The translations under genes and the position numbers were made by a program. A stretch of DNA of 64,000 nt from Scolanthus callimorphus (lineage: Eukaryota > Cnidaria > Anthozoa > Actiniaria > Edwardsiidae), in contig CM066925.1 of the NCBI GenBank assembly GCA_033964015.1, forward strand, positions 7,850,435 to 7,914,434. Reading direction: 5' to 3'. Shown in pieces: positions 37,901 to 51,300 of this stretch. Positions within the stretch are counted from its first letter, which is position 1; every line of letters starts with the position of its first letter. The notes below the pieces were generated by a model. It saw only the letters and a program-made list of their open reading frames with translations, ran no database searches and was not told the DNA's origin.

Positions 37901-40900
37901 AATAGGGCTCCGCGGCTCCGCACCACCATCCTCACCCGCATGCTCACCGCCATGCTCACCATCAAAATCATCACCATCCTCATCTGTGATGGCATCCTCC
38001 TCACCACCATGCTCACCACCAAAATGGGTTCAAAATAGTCTGTGACGTCATCTGCTCATCGGCAGGCTCACCCGCTCTCCTTCTATTGTCTTGAGATAAC
38101 CTTCTATTGTCTTCTATTATCATTCTATAACAATAGGCTCACCACTATCCTCACCCGTTCTCCTTCTATTGTCTTGAGAAAAAGAAGGGGCTGGGGGTAT
38201 CCTTATATTGTCTTTTGAGAAAAAAGTGGGGGGATGGTATCTATGTAATGTGAGGCTCTTCGGCTTTTCACAGGGCTCCTCAAAAATAAGGGTAATTCGG
38301 TCCCTACTATACTACTATTGTGCCAGGATAACGGAGATTTCTTTTCCCAGCAAAGGCGAAAAGATACCAGGAAGAGGCTCTCTGCTTTTAAGGAACTGGT
38401 TCTTCGAGGAATAGGTCCGTTTTGTGGCCGCTATTTGCTATAGTCAAAGCTTTATACGCCAACGCTACTTACCAATTAGTATAACTTTTGGATCCGAGCA
38501 CGTGATATTTCCAGAGAAAAAAGTGGCGCAGACTTTGAATTCGTAAAAACTATTGCACATGAGATCCAATTTGGCATCTTCACCGTCCGTGCTCACTCTT
38601 TCTGAAAACCAAATTGACTTGTGGCCTAAGGTCTGGAGTGGTCTGTAATTTAGTATCTGATTCACCAGCAGGCAAGTGATCTCTTTGCCATAGTTCCATG
38701 TTAAGTTAATGCTGCAGTTTGGAGTTTCTAGTTCCGTGTTTCTGATTGTCGGTGTACTGGTATCCATAGCTGCAGAAGGAAAACAAGGAAAACGTTTTCT
38801 AATGGGGATCGCCTTATTGTTAGTCGTACTTTTTATGCTTTGGTAGGAAAGATTTCCGAGAAAAATCGGATTAAAGACAAACCAAATGTTGAAAAAGTAA
38901 AAACAAAAAGCATGAACTCCTTATTTAAAGCTCGTCCACCGTGGACATAAAATAAGTAAAATTGTAGCCGTGAAAACACATGTACCGGTATTTGCCCGTA
39001 GTAATCAATATATAACTCCTGATTAATAGAAAAACCTTTCAATTGTTGGACAAATGCAATTGTAGGTTGTTTTGACCTGTTATCAAGGGGATGTAATTGG
39101 ATTACGATCAGAGCTATTTCCTTGTCAGAGAAATGGCCAGCAAGCATGCGAGAGCCTCTTTAACGTCGACAACTCGCAACAGCCTTTGGTTGACAAACCT
39201 GAGGTCGACGGTAAACCTCTTAACTTCTTTTCTCTGAAGGGCTCCATTTGAATGGAAAGCAACGCTATAAGAAAGCTACCTGGACAGAGAAAAGTCAATA
39301 CGGCGTCGGCCCGGGTTCGAACTAATGCGCCGTATCATAAAACACTGCTTTAGCTGGTTATACCGCAATCTTTTGTTTTCCTATGTACATCAAAAAAGAT
39401 GTACAAGCCGGGGCCGTTTGGCAAAAAACATAGAAAGCCAATGCAACCACGTCTTTAATTCGGCATTTTCCAACCGGAAAAATATGCCCAATCTGAGAGC
39501 AGCATTTTATTACCCTAGAATTCGAAATGGTAGATTATGCTTTTCCAGCGCCTCGTTACGGGATTGACCCTTGAACAGTTCCCGCTGAAGCAGTGGATCA
39601 TCGGACATGGTTTTACCTGTGTTGGTGTTAACACATACATTTGCTATTGGTCCTCTTCCGCCATTTGAGAAGGCTGCGATTGAGACTTGGTACTGCGTGC
39701 AAGGGCGTAATTCCATCAATTCAAGTGTAGTTCCATTTGTTACCATCTTCCTTTCTCTTTGAAAAGGTTCTTTATAACGAATTTCATAGAAGATTTCCTT
39801 TGCGTTCCAATGTTTTTGAGGTAACGCCGTCCACGATAGTCGATTGCCGTAAAGCGTTATATTTTGAGTCATTGTATCAGGTGCTAGAACATAAAAAAGA
39901 TAGCTTGAATTGAATTGATTAATACTTGAATTGATTAATATCCTATCAACAGTTCTGACAAGAACGTAGGAAGGACCTGGTATGGTATGCATGTACTATT
40001 AACAATGTTAGTGCTGATTGCGTATCCGCAGATACAATCAAGAGCGAGCAGAAGTGTTCGACCAGATGCAATAAAGGATGTTAAAAATGCCAAATGCTTT
40101 TTACTAATAATAACTTTGATTTGCATATATTGCTGACCACCCCACTCAGTGAACATTCTGGACTTTATTCATATTACCTGCTTCCTGTGTCGTTATGTTT
40201 ATTCCTGAGCCTGAAGGACCGGTACCCTTTGATGTTTTGGCAGCTACAGTGACTTTATAACTTGTTGAGGGATGCAAATCACTGATGGTTGCCTCATTGA
40301 TGTTTGGACCCAGGGAAATAACGCGCCAAGGAATGTCTTGTTGATTAAGGTCTTCCACACGAACAATGTAACCAGCTGACCACCCGTTAAGTTGCCGCTT
40401 TGGCAAGCTGGTCCACGAAATATGGGCACTCTTTGAGTATATGTGCTTCAGTCTAGGAACAATAGTTCCACTTGGAACTGTAAATAGGTTAAAACAACTT
40501 ATTAATTGGTTCGAAGCAATATCGATATTGGTCTTTTAACCATTTATCAAATGCTTGTTATTGGTTATTACAACCCAATGCAATCGACCAAAGAAAGTAT
40601 TTCTCAAACACTTAAAACAGACAGGGAGTGGGAAACTAGCAAATAAAATCAGATAAAGCAATTGCAATTATGCTTTAATTATGCCGTAGGCCCGCGGGAT
40701 GTATTTGGGTTATTGCCGAGAATCGAGGTAATTAAATGGCTTATTACAAGATTGGCAAGGTTTTCAGAAAACAGGAACAAATGAAATGCATTCTCTTCGT
40801 TGAATTTCAAAGTTTTGACAAGGAGTATAGTTTACAATTGAAAAGGGTAGCGCATTCCGATAGGAACTATTGTTAGTTATTTAGCTGTTTTCATAGACGT

Positions 40901-43900
40901 ACGTTCCCCAGAGAAAATGAATGACAGGTTTTATTCAACCATGATTGACAAAGGTCCAAACCAAAAAATATACAGCTTGAGTGCATTCATTTGTTAGCAG
41001 AACACGAATTATGTCTTTTGTTTTCGTACAAAACAGCCAGGCCAGTCAATCGAGTGGCCTTTTGTAAAAGCGCGACTCATTCAAACGGTATTTTCGTTTG
41101 TACCACGCACTGACTGCTACTAGTCAATTTGCATAACGCTGAGTAACAACATGGATCGGAACTGCTTCAAGCTGGAGTAACTGAAGGCAAGTTTCAGGTA
41201 TTTTGCGCTCGTTGGTTGTTTTCTAAGATAAGATATGTAAACGATTTCACCTGTATTTTCAGGTTTACCTGCTTGAACACACTCTATGGGCCAGGAAACC
41301 AAGCAAGTAGGCTGGACAAACGCTTTATGGTTCAAGTCGGTTCAAGTGAAGGCGTTTCTCGGATATTTCGGATATGGTGTTTTGTGGCGTTCAACGGGTA
41401 TCGCGCATAAAGGATAATCATGCAGGAGCAAATAGAGCGGATTTCAGATGACTGTCGTGAGTTATTCGCAATTACTTTGTAATTACTCCAATAGGTTTTA
41501 TTCAGAATTGCTGTAATCACGTTGCGATTGGTCTCACTACAGTCATATGAAATCCGCTCTATTTAACAATTAGACAGATAGTCATATAGATGCATGAACT
41601 GAGATTATTGGTGTTTTTTTCTCGGGATGTATGGATTTGAATTCACTAGGAAAAGAGTTTGGGGGTGACTAGATTGGGTAGCGGTAAGTAGAATGTCCAT
41701 GTATTTAACTGAGTTAAATACCTAATGTTTATTTAATGAGGTATTTAACTCTGTTTATACCCGGGATGTTCCACTTACAGCTATTCAATTCTTTTCATCA
41801 GCCCCTCTCTTCCCTAGAGAATTTCAAATCCCTTCCCGGCTTTAAGTTACTTGCGAGGTATGTACTTTAGTTGGAGACCTCAAAAACACAATGGAAACCG
41901 TGTCAAACATGTAATAAGAAGAGGAAGAGCCAGGACATTCTGTATTCTTAAGAGAAACTTACCGCTTTCTTCTGTGTACACGAATATTGGCTGAGAGGTA
42001 ACTGTCTCGTTATTACTATCATCGAGTAATTTTGCCACTGATATTTTATAGATCGTGTGTGGTTCCAATCCTGACATAACAACTGTATCATCTGTGACGA
42101 TTTTGGACCAGGAGAGGCCATCAGTACCTTCTAGGTTGACACGATATGAAAAACTCTCGTTCGCCGTCTTGTTGTCTGGTTTACTGAAATTTGCTGCTGA
42201 ATTTCTGCTAAAATCTTCAACCTTCATTATTACTAACTTTGTCGTCTTCTTTTGGATTTTTATGAGTAGTTTGGAATTGTTTTCTGAAACAGAAAGTACC
42301 TTATTATTCTTGGGCTTCACGTGTCACGTTGCCATACTAAAACGCTGTAATGCCTATAGGCCACGACAATAAACACATTAATACAGAACCCTTTAGATAA
42401 TGCCATATACTTGTGGTTAAGTTAAGTAATATTTCTCGAAATCTCGTAAATACAATTTTAGTAAGAAATGTAATGGGAGCTTTGCGATTCGATGTCTTAT
42501 TTTCGTTTTTTTTTTCTGATGACATCTATGAGAAACATCAAATAGCATGGATTAAAAGGTCAAGCGGTCTTTTGACCAATTGAGATATGTTAGTTTCAGA
42601 ATGAAATATGAGTAACTTAATACACCTCAAGATTACAATAAAATGCATGGAGTCGCCACGTTTGTGTCCGTCGAAGGGCACAGAGATGGCGGCCAAATCA
42701 CGAAGTCTCTCGAAAGCGCATAATATGAACAGCATCGAATGACATCTGTTAGTTATTACTCAGGCTCCCGTAGGAAGAGCCCGAGTTATAGATTCGGCTC
42801 TGTTTTTATTTTCTGTTGTTTCGAGCAAAACGCAGTCACGTGGGCTTGGACCAATTAGAGCGCTACATGAAAGTGAGGCTTTAGAAAGTGGACAGATTCC
42901 AAACGGAACAAACTTGTGCTTTGTTTTCATGGAAAATGCATGTAAATTTAAAAAGCTGAGTCACTAATAAGGCTTTTTCTGTGCTCCCCGCAAGAAAACC
43001 TTTCACCTGAGCCAAACCGGTTGTAATAAAAAATACTCTGCAGCAACTAAAAAGGTAGCAGTTTGGAAAGCAAATAGTCAATATTTATTTTTTCAAAAAC
43101 TCCGTTTTAAAACCAAATTTTGAATTTTACGTTGATCCTGTGACAGCTGAGTGACAACTGACGTCATAAATGTTGGGGGCTCGCTGTTTTTATAGCGGAA
43201 TCTCGTGTTTAAAGCAAACTGAGCCAAAATATTTTATTTCACATTTGACCTATGCATGCACCGTTCGATTCACGTGTCTCTGATATTGTATACTCCATGG
43301 ATTGCGTGACAAACAAAGGCCGCCAGGATAAATCACCAAATAACTACGCCTTGAATTTGACAATGTTTCACTCAATTCTATATAAAGATAGATATAGACA
43401 GAAGCTCGAGTTCACGCAGTTATGCGTCTAGTTCTAAGATCATATATTCTATACTAGTATTCAATAGAACATAACCTCCTGTAAGTTCCCAATCGCCTCT
43501 TCGAAATTCGTGTTGCGTGACATGAATTACATTCTCGTACCGAGAGCTCCCCGGCTCGTCACCTAACGGGGGGAGGCTCTGGTGACATCCACTGACGCAT
43601 GCGTAAAAGAAAATGAAGGTTTTATGCCTCACAATTACTTTTAGAGCGTTCAAGTCGAAAGCATAGGTTGAAAAGACGACTAGGAAACGAATGCCATGTG
43701 TTATTTTGACAGATACCTGTTTATAAAGCGAGATTAAGCTACTTTTATGTACGCGTGCGCGCCATTTCAGCCAATCAGCGAAGGCCCTAAAATGGATGTC
43801 CCCTGAGCTTCCCCTGCGAGTCGACGAGCCGGGGAGCTCTGGGTACGAGAATGCATGAATTAGGGACGTGTCATTATTTAGCGGGGAGAAGGACTCCTAG

Positions 43901-46900
43901 TTCTGTGGCGAGGGTCCTAATTTTGTTCACGTGTATCAAGGGAGGGTCCAAAAAAATTTCACTCCTGTTTGGGGAAGGGTCATATTTTTTTTCAGCAACT
44001 TTGGACGATGAAGAGGGTAAAATATCTGTCTATAGTGGTTATTTCAGCAACTTCTCCACAAAAATTTCGGCGCGCATGTTCCTCTACCCTTTCTCTGTTT
44101 ATCAAAATTTCGGCCGCGCTTTGCGCGCAACGAAAGATATGCCACCCTTTTTTCTGTAAAATGTCTTCAGTACTAGGTCAAATAGGGGACGGGAAAGGTG
44201 AGATGATCATATCTAAAAGTCATATTCTTCAAATTTCTTTAAAAATTGTAATTAAGTTTTTGGTCACAGAAACTCCTTGTATATGGAATCTTAAGCTTAT
44301 GTTTTGAAATATGGCGAAGTTAGACACTTTTTTTTTGGTAATTTCCGCTCTGTCGTGTCACCCACGAAATGTCAGCCGATTGGCTAAATAAAAATTGACG
44401 GGTTTAGTTTCACCTGTTTCTACTCAAATTGTTCTTAAAATTGTCATAAAACTGTCTTACCCATGGGTTTTGCCTGGTCCCAGCGCATATAAGGACGGCG
44501 ATTTCGTAAGGTCAGTTTTATTAAAAAGAGATGTAAAAGAACTGTTAAAGCTGTTAACAGAGAATTAAAAATCAAGAATCCGCCAAACTACAATCAAATG
44601 CAAAATGTTGGAACACAGTGTCGAGAGAACGTTTTCTCCCTGCCCTCCCTTCAATGTTGGCCAAAATTGTGTCCAGCAAATTTTTCCCGCTCAGCATTGG
44701 GAGGGGAAGGAAGGACTGGATGTTCCAACGACTTATGCATTTGGTTGTAGCTACGGCCTTCTTGTTGTTGACAAACTAACCAGTAGCGCCAGTTCTGATC
44801 CTTTTTCTTCGATGTGGATCCAGGTGACTTACTCCAACTAAGTTATTGGCTTGTACCCAAAAGTCATAATATCTGTCACATTGAAGTGGTATTTCAAAGT
44901 CGTTTTGAGTCACATTGGTGATGAACCAAGGGCTTGTTTTATCGCTTGAGAATACCACACGATAGCGTACAATGTAATGATCCGTCGGAGTACGACAGCT
45001 GTCATCTTGCATCAAGGCAAGACGAATGTTACAGGTTGATTGCATCAGGTCTTTGTTTGTGATTAACGGCATGTTAGGCTCGTCTGAAAACGAGAAGTTT
45101 TATTGTAATGAGTTTCAAGTCACCGGATTTGAAGAAAAAAATATTGCAACATTGAAAGTAAATACATTTTTGTATTCCAAGGGACGTTGCAGGGGTTGGG
45201 GGGGGGGGCTCCTATCTTTGTGGGGAGGGTCCAGATTTCTTTTCACTCCTGTTTTGGGAGGGTCATACTTTTTTAACAACATTTGCAGATGTAGAGAGTG
45301 AAACAGATTCCGATAGCAGTTTTTCCAGCAACTTCTCTAACATTTGAATTTCTCTACTTAATAAAAATTTCGTAGACATCTGGTATACTCGTTGTATTGA
45401 GATGCCAATGACAATCTAGCAATTTTTCTTGTTCCGCTTACTAAGGTCCTTTCTGCGCTTACCAACGCAATTGTTGGGAAAGATCATTCCATCAGCAAAC
45501 GATAAGCTTTCATGCGAAAATTTCTGCTAAACCGGCCACATTTCTGATACAGGGGGAATTTTACCCTAAAATTCTATAGAAAACAGGTCATGTTTACATC
45601 TGTCCTAGGCTATGGTTGTGTAGCTGCAACGTAAATTAATGAAAATGACAAATCTATAAAGTTTCTTAAATTACACGTCCGAACCTTCTCCCTACCTGCC
45701 TCGACTAGCAATAGGCGGATTTATTGTGACGTCAGTGTTTACATATTTCAAGCATCCGTGAAAATCAGCAAGCGTAACGGCCGATTTAGACTGTACGATT
45801 TTCGCCTACAACCATCGCATGCGACATGCTCGTATCAGCATACGACTCGAATCGCAAAGTCTAAATCAGCCCTACAACTCCTCTACGACATGCGCTTAGG
45901 AGCCAAGTCATGTCGCAAGCGTGTCGCATGCGATGGTTGTAGGCGAAAATCGTACAGTCTAAATCGGCCTTTAACGGAGCTACAAAAAGAATTGTTCTGA
46001 ATTTCAATAGCGCCTGGTGGATGAAGCGTAATTAGAAAGTTTTACGTTAGTCATTCAAATTATGAGCGCATGGCGATAAGTTCAATTTACAGAAAACATT
46101 AGGCGGGTAATGAGCTTCTTGCCACCCAAGAAATTCAAGGCTATTGAAAATGCCACTTTGCCCTTGAAAAATGTAATAAAGATGTTCGCGAGATGAAATA
46201 ATTAACATTCCTAAGAACTTATTGACGTTTACGTTCGTTTTGGAGGCTCTACGCAGGTTTTTAAAAATGAGTGGATTGCTGTGTGGCAAACGGTTCATTA
46301 GCCCACATATTTGTACCAAAATGAACATTTAATTACGTCCTTACAACTGAATGTCAAACCTTCAAATTTTCAGAGTAGGTTTCATTTGCTGTCCGCTATT
46401 CATATTCAGTGCTGATTATTTTCGAGTTCCTTCAAACATTCTGAATCTAGACCCTGCTTATGCAAATGAGCCCAAACTGTAAACACGCAATCCCCCTATA
46501 GCTATATGCAGGTAGCTCTGTTCTGTAAAAGATATTGTGTTTATAATTATAATATTCATCCATAATTCATATGATGGTCATCCAATCTCTGCACTGGATT
46601 CGGATCAGGTGACACTACTTGTAACCCCCGATACCAAATGGCTAGGTGTCTGATACAGAATACTTATTGATCTAATTAGTATTCTGTATCTGATACAGAA
46701 TACTAATTAGAGCAATTAGTATTTTGTATAGGACACTAAATATTTGTTTCAAATTACAAATATCCCCTACTGTCCAAAGGCTGAAGGGGACCACTCCAAG
46801 TCCAAGTATGGTCTTCTTTCTAAGAGCAGTACCTAAAAAAAGCTTCACCTGAGAGACTATATGTTGTTTTAGTCCGGCTAGTTCCATGTGGGACAGGAAT

Positions 46901-48270
46901 CATGCCTTCTGCGCATGCTTGCTACTAAACGATTGGCGTTTTTTGTGCATCCGAAAATTCTTTCATTTACAATGCACATTGTTTCAAATATCCCCTACAG
47001 ACTAAAAGCTGAAGGGGACCACTCTAGTGAAGTCCAAGCATGGTCTTCTCTCGTAGAGCAGTACCTAAAAAGCTTCACCTGAGAGACTATATATTGTTTT
47101 AGTCCGGCTAGTTCCATGTGGGACATAGATAAAGATATGACATTCTAGACATGTTAGAATATCATAAGTACTTTACAATATTCGTGTCTATGTTGCATCG
47201 GCAGATACAAACACTCGCGCTGCGCGCTCGTGTTTGTATCTGCCGATACAACATAGCTCCACTCATATTGCAAATAGTACATAAAGTGTTGTTGTTGTAA
47301 GTGTTGTTGTTGTTGTCTTAATATCTTACTCTAGGTTTGTCAATGCTACAAAGTATGAAGCTATTTAGCTTTTAAAAAAATGTTGTTTTAGAAATGACAG
47401 ATGTATGAAAGAAGACTCATTTTTTGCTACCTGTATGGTTTTCAGGGGGATGCGTTTTCAGGGGAAGCAGAAACTGGGCGTGGTTAATGATTAACCAAGG
47501 TAATCACTGTGCACCCATGGACACGCATATCATAACATATTATTTAGACTGTTTTTACAACTAAATCTGCAACGGTTTGACGTTATGATATGGGTGTCCA
47601 TGGCCGTCTAGTCTCGTTCCGATGTATTTTTCCATACATTTCTTGCAAAAAAAATAGCCAGAATACGACGTTTTGAAAATTCATATCTCAGTTCTCAGTT
47701 AACTCAGTCAGTAATCAAGAAATCTTCACCAACTTTGCTATTTTACTAACAGACTAGACGAAATATCAGAAAATTGCAATATTTAAGGCGCATGAGGCAT
47801 TTTTTAGTAAAAGCTGGCAACAAGAGTTTTCTTATGTAATTAATGAAATGCAGTGCTGCTGGTCGAATGAAGCCATATGAAATATATAAAAGGCAAATCA
47901 ATATGAAATGGTGAATCAGATTCACCGCCGCTTGATTTTACGATTTAAACGATATCCCCAGTTTACGATGATCATTCTTGGTCCGGCAACAAAACTGTGC
48001 CTTTGAAGCCCTTATATCAAAAGTTCGTTCACAACGATCATGCAATCTGCTGCCCCCGTGGCATAATCGAAAAACAGCGGAAACCTCAGGACCAGCAGAA
48101 AACCTCAAAAGGAAACCTCAGACAAGAAAGGGGTTGGAATAGGAAAGGGCCTTCAAGCATAGAGAGGAAAGCTACTCCGAGGACAAATTAAAGTCTTACA
48201 TTCGCTACTTTTGCTTATAAGTTTTACCACCAGGCTATTTAACAATTATTCCTCGAGCCCGAATTGGCTC

Positions 48271-48301
<31 letters not shown>

Positions 48302-51300
48302 ATGGGCTATTGAGTCAGAGGCCATGAGGGCGAGAGGAATAATTGTTTTAGTCAAATCACACTAGTAGGTCAATTTGTATTGCCCAAAAAATGTTTTTGT
48401 TCTCGTCATTTGCCATTTTCTGGCTTTCAAATCCGACACTTTTCGCTACTAGTAGGCTATAACTTATAGCCTACTAGTAGCTCAACCAATCAGAACGCAG
48501 CATTAATAATAGACCACTAGTGTGATTTGACTAAAAAAGAAAATTCGGAAAAGGCTGGAGCAACGCCTAAATTGCCATAGAATGATTTCCCCTTTTATCC
48601 CTGCTTTTTTCTTATCATTATTATTCCTGTGTGTGTAAGAGGAATGTTCTGCATGCATTTAAAACAATAGTCGTAAATGTAGTTGACTCAGTGATAGGCT
48701 TTGAAATCAATAGTCATAGTGAGACGTTTTACAGTAGGGACGACTAAGTTGCTATAATTTTGTGGATTGCGCTTCCTACCTAAATTCACTAACAACAATC
48801 ATATATTTGCCTATATATTATTCTCTTTCCACCATAATCAGTTGCTACTTTTTATGTATTGCAAAATCGTTTAAGTTTTGTCTTTTATTTTTTTTTAAGT
48901 TCAGCCTTTGAACGTGTTGGCCTCAAACAATCAACAGCTGATATCCAAAATGGCGGTACGGAGGCCAGCTACACACGCCTAAATCGAGGAATGCTCACTG
49001 ATGATTTTTTTCTAAACAAGCGCTCACCTCCCGGGGGGGGACTCCCAATATTTTAGACGGGGGTGCTCATCGGGAAAATTGATTTTGACCCTAAGGGATA
49101 GCAAAATGGGTGTGGCAAACAGAAAATTTACCCCTAAAAGAGAGCAAATTTGGCGTGGCGACCGCCAAATTTACCCCTAAAAGAGAGCAAATTTTAGGGT
49201 TTTCAACCAAGTTTCCTTTGTAAATATCGGTTCTGGTGTCAGTAGCAATATATTCTGGGCAAGGATTGGTCTGAGACTCACCTAAGGGATAGGGCTGATT
49301 TTAAACACCCCTAAGAGATAGCACGTCTGTCAATTTTATACCCTAAGGGATAGGACGAGCACCCCCGTCTGAAAATATGGGGAGTCCCCCCCCGGGGCTC
49401 ACCTACAGAAATGAAAAAAAGAATTATGAAAATCATCAGGGTTCGAACCTGTAACTTTCCAGTTACTATACCCAAACCCTAACCACTACGCTATGAGTGA
49501 ATTCGCTGGTTCGGACAGCTCGTTTTATTGATTACGTACCTCAATAGTATTAATCTTTAATAGAACGAGGCATATACTAAAACGATGTATTAACCCTTAT
49601 CCTGACTAGTAGTCTTGATAGTTCAAATATTTTGAATGTTTTTAGGTCAATTTGAAGTAATATTATCAAAAATATCGTTAAATTATTCATGGCGAGCATT
49701 CCTCCATTTAGGAATGACGAGGCCATCTTGGATCCGCCATTTTGGATGAGTTCTACGCCCATCAATAACCCTATCCCATAATATAGATACATTTTTTTGG
49801 ATATCACATTGCCACTTATACATTTGAATTTCACTGGCCGTTAAAATTTGAAAAGAAAAATCGGCGAAAAATTCATTGTAGAGGTTTGTGTGACAGCTGT
49901 CAATCATGACGTCATTTCATGTCTTAAATGGCACTTGTTGCCAGCTTTTACTAAAAAATGCCTCATGAAGTACGATTTTCCGAAAGTTCGTCTAGTCTAT
50001 AATACGGATGTGTAGAATTGAATACTGGATTTCATTTTCTGATAACTATTAAAAATTATTAATCAATTTTGCGTGATAACGGCCTATTGTCGAATAGCGT
50101 GCAATATATCCTTTGTATCTTGGTATCTTGAACACGACCACCGTATTACAGCCGATTGCGTTTGACTGTTTAACCAAACAGTTCGCCCGCTACGTTTTAA
50201 CGTTTGAAAGCTGCGTTGTGAGAGGAAAAGTGAGACGTTTCCAAGGGCAACCGCCACGTCTATTTCTCACTGAGCAATCAGAGTGGGCAGAACTATTTGG
50301 TTCTCCATAGAAACGTCTCGTACCTTCCTAGAAACGCAACGTTCCAACGTTCAAATATAACGTGCCAACTGTTAGGGTTAAACAGTCAAACGCAATCGGC
50401 TGTATATGTCTGCTACTTTTTTCTAGTTTTTTAAATGTTTTTCAAAGGCTCGCCAAAAAGGCTCGCGGCTCGCCAAGAGGCTCGCAAATTACACAACTCC
50501 ATTTTTTCTCCCGCAACGTTGGAGTGTAGGAAAGAAAAGACGGCTGAAATTCAGGCTAAATGCTCAATAAATAGAGCATATTACATGGGCTCGCGGAGAT
50601 ACGAATTTTATCTTGGGGTGTTCAACTCAATCTCTCACGAGTGAGCGAAGCGAAAAACATAAAACGCGATTGCTTGTACCATTGCGTTTAGCCCTTTCTT
50701 GACAAGGTAAGATATTTACTTTATCTATTGATGCCCTTTCCTAAATTTAGTGAACCACTTGCGGTATCTTAAAAAACGAATCCTCAAACCCGCGAGCAAA
50801 TCAACGAAACTTAACTAGGAATTTATAGATGGTGTCTAGAGCAGATTTCGTATGACTGTGAAATATGCTGTGACACGGCGCGGTACTGTCGCGGTGGCGG
50901 CACGGGACGTGGCTTGCTGTAGATGCCGAACGAAATCGCGTAATCGCGGTACGGCCGTCATGGTCGCGGCGTGGAACAACTCTTTCGCGGCACTTTCCAC
51001 AGTCATACGAAATCTGCTTTATTTCATTTAGAGTTTCAAGGGCGGGGCTTAAGAAGTTAGTTTCCGCCATGGGAGAGCTTTCCGATATGAATACGAAGCA
51101 GCTCAATTTTCCGTCGAGATGAATAAGAAATTAGGGAATTTGCTCATTAACATGAAACCTCACTCAATTTCTAACCCATACGAAACCACTCAAGGCTACG
51201 CCTTCCCTGGTTATGTAACTAGGCTGTTAAAATGACGGCTGACTGAGGCTTAATTTAATCCTTACCTAGTGGAGTACCACAGCCGCAGTATCTCATCGGA

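Larger units (their letters stand above)
47752..49999 (+). mobile_element. long non-autonomous DNA element, copy A
   Basis: Inverted termini AGACTAGACGAA...TTCGTCTAGTCT, with sub-terminal TTTTTTAGTAAAAGCTGGCA and its complement. Copy B is at 61,048-62,618 in the same orientation. Copy A is larger because of at least two insertions (48,237-48,533 and about 48,960-49,720). No transposase frame. Confidence 0.7.

Noticed and set aside
44800..44830. Earlier donor GTAAGT in the FN3-1 exon
   Set aside because: It would leave phase 0 and not fit the next exon, whereas GTTAGT at 44,780 fits.
47191..47253. Rho-independent terminator
   Set aside because: The hairpin is strong, but this is a eukaryotic intron or intergenic region with no T-run, so a repeat relic is more likely.
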